Positions 1 through 9,956 of a DNA stretch of 26,643 nucleotides are shown one piece after another; position 1 is the stretch's first letter, and each line of letters starts with the position of its first letter. Source of the stretch: Bondarzewia mesenterica (taxonomy: Eukaryota > Basidiomycota > Agaricomycetes > Russulales > Bondarzewiaceae); the NCBI GenBank assembly GCA_004802705.1, contig SGPL01000421.1, positions 2,502-29,144 of the forward strand. Reading direction: 5' to 3'. The notes beneath the pieces were generated by a model that worked only from the letters and a program-made list of their open reading frames with translations, was not told where the DNA came from and ran no database searches. Made by a program: the position numbers and the translations under genes.

Positions 1-258
1 ATNTNTNNAAANNNNGNNNANANNNNTNNANANTCGCGATATTTCCTGCCGGTAAATTTCGAGTCAAAGTGCCGTGCACGACGACAACAAAATTTAGTCG
101 AAGTCGTCGACAAACATGGAGATGAGCTTGCACGGGGACAGCAGAATTTCCCACGTTTGCTCCTGACTTCAAGTCTGAAATAATGTCCGCTTTGGTGAAG
201 GTCGAAATTCCCGAAGTTCGCCGCTCGCAAGAGCATTCTCATCTGGATCAGTGGCACA
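1..258. other. Left edge and 5' flank of the PNP gene
   Basis: The first 35 bases are mostly N, so this is a contig or gap edge. The remaining roughly 220 bases carry no exon that I recognise and should hold the 5' UTR and proximal promoter of the purine nucleoside phosphorylase gene that starts at 259. I see no clear TATA box. Confidence 0.5.
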
Positions 259-1481
259 ATGACAGATCCATTTGCTTCAAACATCGAATCCTTATCCAAG
301 CGTCTGCCTCCTCGTCTGCTCGCACCACGCGTCGGTATCGTGTGCGGCTCGGGTTTGAGCAATCTCGCCGAGAGCTTGCGCGACGTTGTGCTAGTACCAT
401 ATTCCGATCTAGAAGGGTTTGGGAGGAGCACAGGTATGTTCTCCTATGCGATGTATAATCGAATGCAAGGAAAGAATATGTGTCGTTATGGTTAGTCCCA
501 GGACACAAGAGCACGCTCGCGTTTGGACTTGTTGGTGACGGCGAGGGCGTACCAGTCGTTGCAATGCTCGGACGGGTATGTGCACTCTATATGCAGACAG
601 ATAGAGAGGTCGTATGAATCTTGTGCTAGCCAGTTCCACCCGTATGAAGGTCATTCATTGTCGACAGTCACCTATCCTATACGCTTTATGGCGCATCTTG
701 GCGTAAAGGATCTGATCAGTATGTTTCTCTTCCCTCAGTATTTCTTTAAGATGCTATTATAACTTGCCATCCGTTATCATTTCTCAGTAACCAATGCAGC
801 TGGAGCATTAAACCCTTCTCTCGCGGTCGGGACGAGTGCGTCGATCTCTTTTCCACACCATCTCAACCAACGTTAACGCCTCTCCAGTCGTAGTCATCCA
901 CGATCACATCGCGCTCCCACTCATGACCGGCCTCAACCCCCTCCTCGGTCCCCCCACTTCAGCCAAGCATGAGCGCTTCGTCCCCCTCTCGTCCGCCTAC
1001 TCCCGTCCTCTCCGCCTGGCTGCCTTCCGCACCGCACATGCGCTCCAACTGAGCTCGGACTCGCTCGCTGAGGGAACGTACGCGTGGGTGAGCGGGCCAA
1101 CATACGAGACGCCCGCAGAGGGCCGCTTCTTGCGTGCCGCCGGCGCCGACGTCGTGGGCATGAGCACTGTGCCAGAAGTCGTTGCCGCGCGGGACGAAGG
1201 TCTCAACGTCCTCGTCCTCAGTTTGGTCACGAACAAGGTCGTCATTCCTGATGGGTATAGGAGCATCAAGGAGGAAGTCGAGGCAGAAGTATGGATGTTT
1301 TTCAGATCATGTTTGCCTGGTGTGATTATTGCTGATTTACCGTCAGCTCATCGGTCGCCCCATTGAACGTCCGCAGACTCCGACGGTCTCGCACGAGGAA
1401 GTGCTCATCGTTGGCAAGCAGAAAGCAGGTGTCATGAAGGATCTCGTCGCCGGAATTATCGCCTCGTTGCGCAACGCATGA
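259..1481 (+). CDS. PNP1: Purine nucleoside phosphorylase (inosine-guanosine type)
   Basis: Cytosolic purine-salvage enzyme that phosphorolyses inosine and guanosine (deoxy forms too) to the free base and (deoxy)ribose-1-phosphate. I infer the exons 259-433, 496-575, 634-718, 788-835, 888-1288 and 1347-1481; every junction is GT-AG and keeps frame, giving 307 residues, the usual length for the trimeric PNP family. Visible motifs are the phosphate loop GSGL (30-33), VPGHKS (His62), FHPYEGHS (His87, Glu90), GPTYETPAE (Tyr202, Glu203), VGMSTVPE (Met221) and TNKV (Asn245). They sit within two residues of the human active-site positions His86, Glu89, Phe200, Glu201, Met219 and Asn243, so the enzyme looks intact and active. 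The Met at 259 is chosen because the N-terminal residues lead directly into the first beta strand (VGIVCGSGL). It converges with the LPMO gene on the other strand. No sign of transfer or decay. Confidence 0.95.
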
Positions 1482-1942
1482 GGTGATGTCGCTATCTCTG
1501 GGTCGCGGGCCGGGAACTATGGTGATAGAACTCAGATGATAGGATATTTCAAAGAATAAGGATACCGTAGATGTAAAGGTATACCACACGGCAACGAGGC
1601 ATCACCTATTGTAGCTTCTTATTCTGCCAGTGACTGCAGAACCGAGATGCATCAGCATGTCATAGAACACGTGTTGAGGTAACAATAGATTACACGTTGC
1701 AAGGCGGATAAAGATCAAGTCTACCAGTGGTCGACGGACATGCTTCTCACTAAACTGGGTTTCAAGAACTTCACAAGGCGTAACTCGAGGCTGATGGACG
1801 CTGATATTATACAATTCTCGTAGACAACCAATTCGTACAAACACATCACTTCTTGGCAGCCTACGACTTCGGATCGCACACGAATCGCGAAATAAGCAAA
1901 TACTTCCAGTTCAGTCGGACCAGACGGGCTAATGAACAATAA
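1482..1942. other. Intergenic, shared 3' ends of convergent genes
   Basis: This 460-base stretch lies between the PNP stop and the LPMO stop on the opposite strand. It should hold both 3' UTRs and terminators. The short open frames here lack codon bias, splice structure and recognisable motifs; I see no gene. Confidence 0.6.
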
Positions 1943-3016
1943 TCAGTGATTTGGAGACAGCCTAGATGGTAAAGTGAGGCTCACGGGACCAGGCTGGGTG
2001 TAGTTAGCTGAGATAAAAAGGTCAGCATGCGTCTCAACAGCTGGGAGAGAAAGCAGGGGAGTACCTGGGATGGGGTACTATAAAGTGGTAATGAGAGAAA
2101 GAAGACAGCAAAAATAATGGAGAACTCACGTTGATGTTGATGAGAATCCCGGGCTCCTGTATTATTCGACGGCGGATTGAGCTACGGGAAAATGAGGCAT
2201 TAAAAATGTACGTACGTAACCGGTGTAGACGCCTGGAATAGCGACGAGGGGACCAGGGTTACCGCTCCCACCACCGGTGACGTTGATCTGGCCGCAAGAA
2301 AGCTGTATTGCAGAAGACACGTGAGCAAGCGACGCAAAACTCAGAAGGCCGCTACGATGCTCACGTAGAACTGCGCGCCTCCAAAGGTCGACGCGACGTG
2401 CAGAGCAATGGCCTCCATGCGGACAAGGTACTGGCCTGTGGGAAGGGCTTTGGGCAGGGTGAAGTTCACGCCGGGCAGGTTCTGCGCCGGCCAGCTGATG
2501 GACGTTCCGCCGTTCGTCACAGCAGAAATCTGGTACACCTTGAACCACGAAGTGCCGGAGCCATCGAAGCTGGAGACGTTGCCGTTCGGGGCCTTCGCCA
2601 TGTAAACGTTGACGACGCCGGGGTGGTAGATCGTGCCGTCGGACATGATACCTAATTGCGAGCCTGCCGCGATGGTGATCGTCTGGGCGGTTGGGTTCGT
2701 CTCTGTATCATAGCAGCGGAAGTCGGGGCTGGTGACGTTGGTGACCTATCATTGCGGGAAGATAAAAGGAGGATGAGATATGAGGCTTATGAAAATAGGA
2801 TTAGTGCATACTGGAGCTTGAGTGTTGAAATTGTTCGTCTCGCGGACGTTCACCCACGCGGGTGTAGTCGTGCCACCGACGACAAGGGAGGGAAATGTGT
2901 CTGAAATGCACCTCAGTATCGAATTAAGTAAAAGCATCGTCTATGAGATACATACAGTGGGCAGTAGCCTGGGAAATAAGCCCGATGACGAAGGCGATGG
3001 AAGCGAGTGTCTTCAT
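1943..3016 (-). CDS. AA9 lytic polysaccharide monooxygenase (secreted, former GH61)
   Basis: Copper-dependent, secreted oxidase that cleaves cellulose or related beta-glucans. Inferred exons, in transcript order: 3016-2956, 2900-2812, 2745-2365, 2302-2216, 2156-2130, 2077-2065 and 2007-1943; 723 nt, 240 residues. Residues 1-19 form a signal peptide ending ATA, and the next residue is His20, which becomes His1 of the mature protein. The histidine brace is completed by His91 in IYHPGVVNVYM; the axial Tyr177 lies in GAQFY with Gln175 and His166 (ALHVAS) nearby. Cys61 and Cys180 are placed for the core disulfide. The C-terminal part reads VTGGGSGNP, EPGILININ, YPIPANYTQPGP, typical of AA9. There is no CBM1 or linker: it is a single-domain enzyme. 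Exon 6 is only 13 nt. It diverges from the thaumatin-like gene. All catalytic residues are present, so I expect activity; C1/C4 regioselectivity and substrate cannot be read from the sequence. Confidence 0.93.
2065..2077 (-). other. 13-nt microexon of the LPMO gene
   Basis: Between introns of 52 nt (2078-2129) and 57 nt (2008-2064), the minus strand reads tatag|TACCCCATCCCAG|gtact. The 13 nt encode YPIP plus the first base of Ala and link ILININ to NYTQPGP, which restores the conserved AA9 C-terminal motif. No other splice choice that I tried preserves it. Confidence 0.8.
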
Positions 3017-4321
3017 GTTGCACTGAGCTGGGTATCGCCTCTCTCCACTCACGTCCGCAAGCTTTTATGAGGCCAAACCAAACCATCCATGACAGTCCAA
3101 TGGGCGGCATTATTATTGGAACAGCGTGCGGGGAAATGACCCACTCCATAGTAGAGCGTGTTATTCCGTAAGTGCGACATTTGTCGAGGTCTGCTAAGAC
3201 ATGGGCGGAGTCCTACAATACCACGAAATAATAAATGGAGATGGGGCAGGTAATCTGACACTTGCATACCGTGCGGATTGCGGGAACAACCAATCAGACT
3301 TGGAGAAGATGGGCTTCCTGCAGTCAACAAAGACAGAGCTATTCCGATATTCATCCACCCATTCCGAATGTGTGCCGGTCTAATGCGGGAGTTCCGAGGC
3401 CAAGTTTCCAACCACAGAAGAGCATGAGAACAAAAATGTGGCCAGAATGATCAAGTACTTGTCAATACAGCAATTGAGATAGACACCAAACAAGAAAGGA
3501 GAACACAGAAGACGGTGTTGAACTGTGCAGAGTAGTCAAAGAACTGTACAGAATGGTGGTCGGATGGGCCGCCGTTGACCCGAGTGGTCTCCGAACAGAT
3601 TCCTGAGTTTTAGCTTCCGAAAAGTGCAGAGGACTTCGTCGCGATCACAAAGATGGAGTTTGTAAAACCCGAGTCAAGGAGGCCCATCCTGAGAACATCC
3701 AAGTCACTGATAGAAAAATAGCCTGAGAGCCTTCTGTCGGTGAGTAGCAGCTGCTAGCAGCTGTCGCCCTCGGTTAATCTTGCGCTATATTTAGCTGCAG
3801 CATATTAAGATCTTGAGGATTCCCCGAGAGTAATGCGCACCATGGAAGCCTGGAGAACAGGCACGCCTCGTACTTACTAGTACTTACATATAGATGACCA
3901 CACCCGAGTCTTAGTATTCAGACTTCCGAGTAATACTACACTCAGTGAGAAATGTGGATATCAAGAGAAAACAGACAGATAGAAAGAGCCATGGAGGTAT
4001 ACTAGAACGATTTGAGACCGGAACTGTAGTGGATTTCCGAGTAAGACAACGAAAGGGCTTGATATTTGGAAGTGGGTGTCTATTTGCTCATATTTGGCAG
4101 TAACTAGTTCAAGCGCCGATGACATCACTAAAACAACTTTGTTCCCGCACCACAACATGCTGCACGTTGTATGGCGTACCACGCACAGACGGAACCCGTT
4201 CTTTTAAAATCATTGTTGTGTTATCATCTTTGAATCTGCTTCATCTGTGCCCATTTTTCTTCAATTATCTTGACTTTTCTCGATTTCTGCCAACTCGGAC
4301 CTATTTCAGTGCCGCGACCAC
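3017..4321. promoter_or_regulatory. Divergent intergenic promoter between LPMO and thaumatin-like gene
   Basis: A 1.3-kb region separates the two divergent start codons. On the LPMO side (minus strand) a TATA-like CATAAAAG lies at 3069-3062, about 46-53 nt upstream of the ATG, and the plus strand has a CCAAT box at 3097-3101. A second CCAAT sits near 3290. The side facing the thaumatin-like gene is T- and C-rich just before the ATG. I see no gene inside: the short frames are unsupported. Function is inferred from position only. Confidence 0.45.
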
Positions 4322-6427
4322 ATGATGGCCTTTTCACTTCTGGGGATTCATCTTGTCTTCGGACTCGCGCGGCCATCACTTGCTCGTACATTCACCGTGG
4401 TGAACTCATGCTCATTTATAATATGGCAAGTACCTTTTTTTTGATTCATATCTGTCCGACGTCATTCAAAACGGAACCATTTCGCGACGCTCGGAATCAA
4501 ATCAGGCGCGCGGTAAGCACATATTTGGTATATATGCGCCGCCCTGTGCCCACATGCTGTCCAGATATTCAACGACTTGATTGTGGCTTCAGTGTGCCAC
4601 AGCTTCCGACCGGGTACGTGGTTTCATGCCCTGTCAGCTCTACTAGTATTCATGTCCAAGTTGATCGCGGAATTAGATGGAAGGTCCCGCCATCCAACTC
4701 CGTCTTGCTCGGGGTACCAGACAAATGGAAGTCTGGTAGAATATGGGTGCGTTTTTGTTGATGTTGTCGAAGTTTGAGGGGTAAGGGCTAAAGCTTAACC
4801 TCATGCAGGGTCGACGACAAATTCAGGGCCCAACTCTTGTCTTGATGGCGGGTGCGACGGTGGTCTTCTATGCGATACACATGCTGGTACCGTGAGCATC
4901 GCTTTGTTCATTTAGCTATTTCCGTGGGACAATAGGGGCTAATACCGGGACCAGGGCGTTCCTCCTGCAGCTGTAGCGGAATGGAGCGGAATGGACGCTC
5001 CAGGGCGACGGGAACCGTGACTTCTACGACTGTAACCTACAATTGCACCTGTCAATCGTTCCGTCATCTTCTCCGACTTACGGGAGCTTGCAGTGTCGCT
5101 TGTGGACGGCTACATACAACTCGCCGATGGTCATTACGAACAATGTCAATTGTCCCATGGCCGACTGCCCGGTTGATTTGGGTCCTGACTGCACGTACAC
5201 AGTTCAATTGACATAAGTGGTACAAAGAGAATTGATTGTGCGGCCTTTTTGTTCTCCAGGTCCGTCTGCACTTGCTGGACCTTTCGATTCGACTGGGTTT
5301 CCCGTCAGCTGTAAGAGCGCATGTGCGGCCAACATAGATGGGTATCTGTCCTAATCCAATTTTACGCCAGCGTCTTTGCGACCGCTAGAAGCATTCACCG
5401 GTCTTCGCTCTCAGACGATTGAGCCAACTGTTGTTCTGGTATTCATTCAACCGCGACAACGTGTCCATCGTTAGGCGTCGCTTTCTACGACTCCTTTAGT
5501 GCGTGAAAGGGTTTTCGATTAAATCATATCCACATGATCTTAATGTTGATGCTATTTCTGTTCTTTGTTCCATCTATACCGGACTTGATATTGCTTACAG
5601 AGGGGAACTGCCCAAACTCGTACGCCTATGCCTTCGACGAAAGCAGCAACACGGCCCTGTGGACTTGCGACTGAAGCTTAAACGCAGCAGACTATACGCT
5701 TACCTTTTGTCCGTGAGCAGCTTTTGTTTCCCCTGACTGCACAGCCTCATATCCATCCATGCTTTTTCTTCATCTCATCCCGCGGCATTGTTCCTCGTGA
5801 TCATGATGGTCTGCACCTTTGACCGGCCCGTCTCTTCGTCATTTATGCTGCTTTGACCTCGTCCCTTTGATTTCATTACCCGTGTTCCGTTCCCAAGTTT
5901 TTCATTTGTTTCGTCAAGGCTGTCCATCTGATATTGTGGTCCTCATTTAGAACAACGAATGCGTCCGTTTCTGTCTCCGCCGTGCCGTCATCCGTGACTT
6001 TGGTTCCAAGTGAGACGTCGTCTGCCAGTGCACAATCTCAGTCAGGTACGCACGTCCATTCTGCGACCTTCGCTGGCGTTCTTTGTTGCCAAGCCTGCCA
6101 CTCATACTGCTGCGAACAAAGGCTGTTTCGGCTCCTTTGTTCCGCACTTGTTGATGTGCACTGTACTGTCCTCCGCTGTGCGACCGCATCTTCTTTCGAA
6201 TTTTCTTCCCGTTCATCTCGATCATATCTTTGTTGAACACGCATCGATGCCATCTGGCAGGTTCCTTGCAACAGAGGTCCACCTCCACCTCCGTCCCCGC
6301 GCGCAACGGGGTCTCACAAAATCCACCGATACTGAACGCGGCCGGGGCACGGACCGCGGTGCTGTCGACGGCGACGACTCTCTCGACCGCCCTCGCCTTC
6401 CTGTTCCCCACAATCTGGGTCTTGTGA
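4322..6427 (+). pseudogene. Disrupted GPI-anchored thaumatin-like protein (GH152/PR-5 family)
   Basis: Thaumatin-like proteins of mushrooms are cell-wall or secreted proteins; some bind or hydrolyse beta-1,3-glucan. Recognisable pieces in order: signal peptide and RTFTVVNSC (4322-4429), FSVPQLPTG (4565-4613), VPDKWKSGRIW (4677-4746), NSGPNSCLDGGCDGGLLC (4809-4891), GVPPAAVAEW and TLQGDGNRDFYD (4955-5031), SLVDGY, ITNNVNCPMADCPVDLG (5094-5194), GPFDSTGFPV (5260-5341), NCCSG and GVAFYDSF (5371-5498), GNCPNSYAYAFDESS and DYTLTFCP (5601-5712). A Ser/Thr-rich tail (5951-6045) and a final exon (6261-6427) end in NAAG followed by a hydrophobic stretch, a GPI signal. The thaumatin domain is broken: GTGTG near 4592, lost residues after GRIW near 4810, a 10-bp tandem duplication (4976-4995), a 4-bp duplication (5111-5118), a phase mismatch near 5195/5260, and in-frame TGA at 5420-5422 and 5672-5674. 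Tail and GPI exons remain open. Sequencing error could explain one break, hardly all. Confidence 0.75.
4976..4995 (+). repeat. 10-bp perfect tandem duplication breaking the thaumatin-like frame
   Basis: GCGGAATGGA occurs twice in direct succession. With one copy the reading is AEWTLQGDGNRDFYD, the conserved thaumatin-like motif; with two the frame shifts by one and a stop follows. It therefore looks like a recent duplication inside an exon. Confidence 0.85.
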
Positions 6428-7355
6428 TTTTCTGGACCCTTTGGCTTCCCTTCTTCCTTTCTCACTCGGGACGACACGAGGCCTGGTTTCTGCCCGGCGT
6501 GCGGGAATAAACGGACCGAACGAGGAGGCGTAGAGAGATGTGTATTCATGTACGTGTCGTATGTCTGTATCATATGTCGTAGGGTGCTAACCGCGGACGG
6601 AACGCCGCCGCGTGAGGAGTACGTACGAATTTGTGTATGCGTGTATATTCGTATGTATTGTACGAACTCGAGAAACTCTGGGTTGGGCGTTGCGCGTGAG
6701 GGACGTGATCACTGAGTTCTTTTATTTCCGGAGGAGTCTGGTCTGCGTTGCGTGGTAGCGTGAAGGACTGATCGAGTGGACGCGATCGATTCGTACGAGG
6801 CAGAGGCGAGATTCAACTCTTGGGACTCGGGGTTCCCGAGGCGTCATTACATATGTCACCGCGCGATATCGATACGCTGTACCATAACATGTATCTAATG
6901 TATACTTGGCCATATTCCATTCAAGTTAAATATTGGGTGTTTGTGGCGCCTGCGCCACGATGGCGAGTCATCAGGTACGAGGAACCCGTTCTCCCACACG
7001 TGCATGCATATGGATATGTCGGAGCGCCCTCGGAAAATTGGGGCGTGTGCGTGGAAAGGGCGGAGCGCCAGGACCGGTACTGCAACGCGTACAGTACGTG
7101 TCGATTATGAATAACTTTCTTTGGATCGACGTGTTGTTTAAAATTTGAACCCACCCGAGTCACGACGTGGATGTGATGTAGGAAGTCATATACACGCATA
7201 CATACACATACATGCACATACACATAGAGCGAACGCGAAGCGACGATAGACTGAAAGCGCTCGAGAAAAACGAGAACGAAACGACGTCAGACGCGCGTGA
7301 AAAAAAGAGGTTCGGTGTCGGGTCGGGATCAAGTGTCAGTGACTCGGTGAGATGA
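6428..7355. other. Intergenic, convergent 3' region
   Basis: About 930 bases between the end of the thaumatin-like locus and the stop of the hydrolase gene on the other strand. It is rich in alternating TGTA/TACG and ACATAC stretches and contains no frame with recognisable motifs or splice structure. I expect 3' UTRs and terminators only. Confidence 0.55.
7188..7227. repeat. Imperfect ACAT/CATACA microsatellite
   Basis: About 40 bases of interrupted CATA/CACATA units, just downstream of the hydrolase stop codon on the opposite strand. Simple-sequence repeat with no evident function. Confidence 0.6.
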
Positions 7356-9296
7356 CTACGAGAGGGTGATGTCGCCAAAGACGGGACGGTGGTCGCTGGC
7401 GATGACCCCGTCGTCGGTGAGCGATGTTTCGACTTTGAACGCTTGGATGGACCTGGGTGGCGGGGCGACGTCAACATCCATTTTTTTTTGAGGGAACATG
7501 AAGAAAAAAAAGGGAGGACAAAAAGAAGAGAAACTCACCACCTGCCATTGCTCCCTCCAAAAATGAAATCAATATGCGTGTACTGACTGGCGTCGCCCGG
7601 CGCGGTGAATCCCGTGTACGTCCCGAAGTTTCCAGAAACGGCAAAGTGCGAGGGCGCCTGCGTGCGGACGTCGAGGGTGGTGAAGTCGGGGAGGGTGTGG
7701 TTGGCGATGGGGAAGCGGTCGATGAACGTTTGGTTGATCGGGACGGGGGCGAGGGCGCCCGTGATGATCCTGTACGCGCCCGAGTCCGTGCCGGTCGCCG
7801 GGCTATTTTGTAAAGCATGCACGCGACGCGATGAGTTTTTTTTTTCTTCCTTCGGAACCTTGGGAGGTTCCTGAGGAAAAGGGGAGGGGAAAGCGCACCT
7901 GTTAAAATCCCCCGTGACGAGCACGGGAGCAGTATCGTCGATGCTCGCTTGATAGCGCGCGCGCCAGAGGATGAGAGAGGCGCCGAGTTGACGTTGTGCG
8001 TCGGATTGATCGTCGAGGTGGGTGTTGATGTAGGTGAACGCTTGGCCGGTCGCGCGCAGGCGGAGGTGAGTTGCCGTGGCGATGCGCACGGAACCTGCGC
8101 CGGGAAACTTGGATCCCGCGACGAAGGGCGTGTTTCTGTATTTGATTTGATTTGATTTACAGGTGCGTCAAGTCGGCCAGGGTCAGCGTGATGGATGGGA
8201 TGGGATGGGATGGGATGGGAGGAGGAGGAAGGTGGAGACTTACGAGAGCCAGAAGGTGTCGTTTGAGAGGAGGTCGATTACGGANCTGTGGATGTCGACG
8301 GACGATAGGTCGGTGTCAGTAGACGTACGTTCGGGAAAAACACAAGCACGACGCCATTTAAAAANAAANAAATATAGCACATTGTTAATCACATGGCATG
8401 ATACGACGAGGAATCGCATTTGAATTCGGAACATGTACAATGGAACTCGCAAGTGAGATGCGTCGTCCACAGATCAGATAAAAGCAATGGCGCGCAACCC
8501 ATCAGTCGTATCCATGATGATTGCGGGGAGAGTCGGAGGAGAAACAGAAGCTCAGCGCTCAAGCGCTCAAGCCAAAAGTAGGTTTTCAACAGTGCATCAG
8601 ACTGAAAATTTAAAGGCGGTGGGGGAATTTGAAATGGAGAGCAAAGTGAGGCAAAGTGCCGGCGTGTGACATAAAAAAAAGGAAGGAAAAAAAAACTCAC
8701 TTTTTGTAGAAGATAGGGCTGAACTCGCCGGCTGCGACGCCGTCATCTCGGCCCACGCCGACCTGTGCATGCAAAGCGAACTTCAGAATGAGTACCGATA
8801 GGGATGATCGATGACGATCGGAAGGGTGTGGAAGCTGGGGAGTGGCACACGCACCCAAGCCCAATCGTCGCCTAGCAACTCGGCGAGATCGTTGACCTGC
8901 CTGACGAGCCCTTCCTGAAATCCTGCAGTAGGCAGCCAAATCGATCAGATCAATTCATGTTTTGTTTCCGTTTCCCGGATCTCCGAGCATTCGCGTTCTG
9001 AAAAAGAGGTTCCGAAGCTCACCTGCCAAGGAGATGCCTTCGCTGAGCAAGCGCTGGGCGACTTTGATCCTTCTGGTGCTCCACGGTTGCTCGCCGGTCA
9101 GGTTGAAGTAAGCGGGCTGCTGCAAGGGGTCGGGGAGGGCTGCGAGGGACTGCTGGACGGTGATGTTGTTGGGCATTGAATCGTAGCGGAGGTTCCATGT
9201 TGCGAGGCGGAAGGACGCGGAGGCGGCGGCGGCGGCGGTCATGACACTGCAGAGGACGAGGACGAGGTGCCTGGGTGAAGACGAAAAAGGAAACAT
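7356..9296 (-). CDS. Secreted endonuclease/exonuclease/phosphatase (EEP) family hydrolase
   Basis: Metal-dependent phosphodiesterase/phosphatase of the DNase I-like EEP fold; the substrate cannot be assigned. Inferred exons in transcript order: 9296-9023, 8922-8855, 8762-8701, 8285-8244, 8135-7899, 7802-7539 and 7452-7356, all in frame, 1044 nt, 347 residues. A signal peptide of about 27 residues (hydrophobic LVLVLC, then an Ala-rich stretch) precedes FRLATWNLRYD. EEP motifs are complete: Asn35 (TWNLRYD), Glu95 (FQEG), His188 (YINTHLDD), Asp225 and Asn227 (VLVTGDFN), His304 and Asp306 (YTHIDFIF), Asp336 and His337 (ASDHRPVF). It is therefore probably active and exported or vacuolar. One N falls at 8285, the first base of exon 4 (Lys or Asn). 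Intron 3 (8286-8700) is 415 nt, far longer than its neighbours; intron 4 (108 nt) carries two simple repeats. It shares a divergent promoter with the velvet gene. Confidence 0.88.
8140..8220. repeat. Two simple repeats within intron 4 of the EEP gene
   Basis: TTTGA is repeated about three times near 8141-8158, and GGATG/TGGGA about five times at 8193-8220. Both lie inside the 108-nt intron 8136-8243. The first forms part of the AT-rich tract before the 3' splice site on the minus strand. Confidence 0.7.
8286..8700 (-). other. Long (415-nt) intron 3 of the EEP gene
   Basis: Bounded by a donor GTGAGT at 8700 and an acceptor ending ACAG at 8286. It contains two further Ns (8365, 8369), a GCGCTCAA direct repeat near 8555-8570 and A-rich runs. 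I recognise no exon or mobile element within it. Other introns of this gene are about 86 to 110 nt. Confidence 0.6.
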
Positions 9297-9956
9297 TGAT
9301 GCCTAGTTTGGTGTGGAGTCAGGACTGCGGATGGGGCAGTGGGGCAACAGCGGGGCCATCGACATATTCCTGTGCTCGCTGATATACCGCGCATCGAGTT
9401 CACCTGTGCGCGTGCGTAGAAGATGTGGAGAGACGAAGGTCGGTGCACGTTGGTGGAAGGATGAGGGGCGGGGACACATGATGATTCCAATGATCAAGGT
9501 GTCGAGAGGCAGCAGCCAGCTGGGAAATTCGGAAGCAAAATTTGGACCCCGACGGGTCAGGGCCTCGACGCGAGCCGTCGATGGGCCGCTGAGACGTCGT
9601 CAATTGATATCCGCGGGTCGCAGACGTGTTCTCTCGCTGCAGGGACCCATGATGTATCACACGTGTGGCCGCGAGTACAGGGCAGCACCGTTGTAAAATG
9701 ACGTGTGCATCTGGACGTGAGCCGTGACGTGTGACCGATGTCGGGCTGAGAGTGCGCCAAAGGGGAAGGCCAGGCGCCTTTGTGCCGGCCGGGCGAGGAG
9801 TCGGAGGGCGAACCTTATTGTTTCCGCCTTGGGCCGGGGTTGCTACGCGCAGGGCTCATATTTCCGGGTTGTGGTCGTCCAACATATATAGCCCCGCTCT
9901 TCTCCCTCTTAGACTTGATCTTCATCTTCTTCTCTGGTCCCTTCACTTTCCCTCCC
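9297..9956. promoter_or_regulatory. Divergent promoter of EEP hydrolase and velvet genes
   Basis: The 660 bases separate two divergent start codons. On the velvet side a TATATA lies at 9885-9890, 67 nt before the ATG, followed by a CT-rich leader. Between 9624 and 9732 the core ACGTGT occurs four times (9624, 9661, 9701, 9727), with an ACGTGA at 9715. The second is inside the perfect palindrome CACACGTGTG (9658-9667), and two are preceded by TG (TGACGTGTG). Such cores fit bHLH or bZIP factors; binding is inferred, not shown. Confidence 0.5.

Noticed and set aside
4430..4564. A 7-nt microexon inside the first long gap of the thaumatin-like gene
   Set aside because: It would bridge the frame to FSVPQLPTG, but it destroys the conserved IFNDL reading just after, so it is probably coincidence.
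5420..5674. Recoding or selenocysteine reading of the two in-frame TGA codons
   Set aside because: Fungi of this group have no known selenocysteine machinery, and the gene has independent frameshifts, so simple decay is the better explanation.
5947..6573. A 208-codon minus-strand frame over the thaumatin-like tail
   Set aside because: Arg/Lys/Gln-rich composition of an antisense shadow; the plus strand gives a coherent Ser/Thr tail plus GPI signal.
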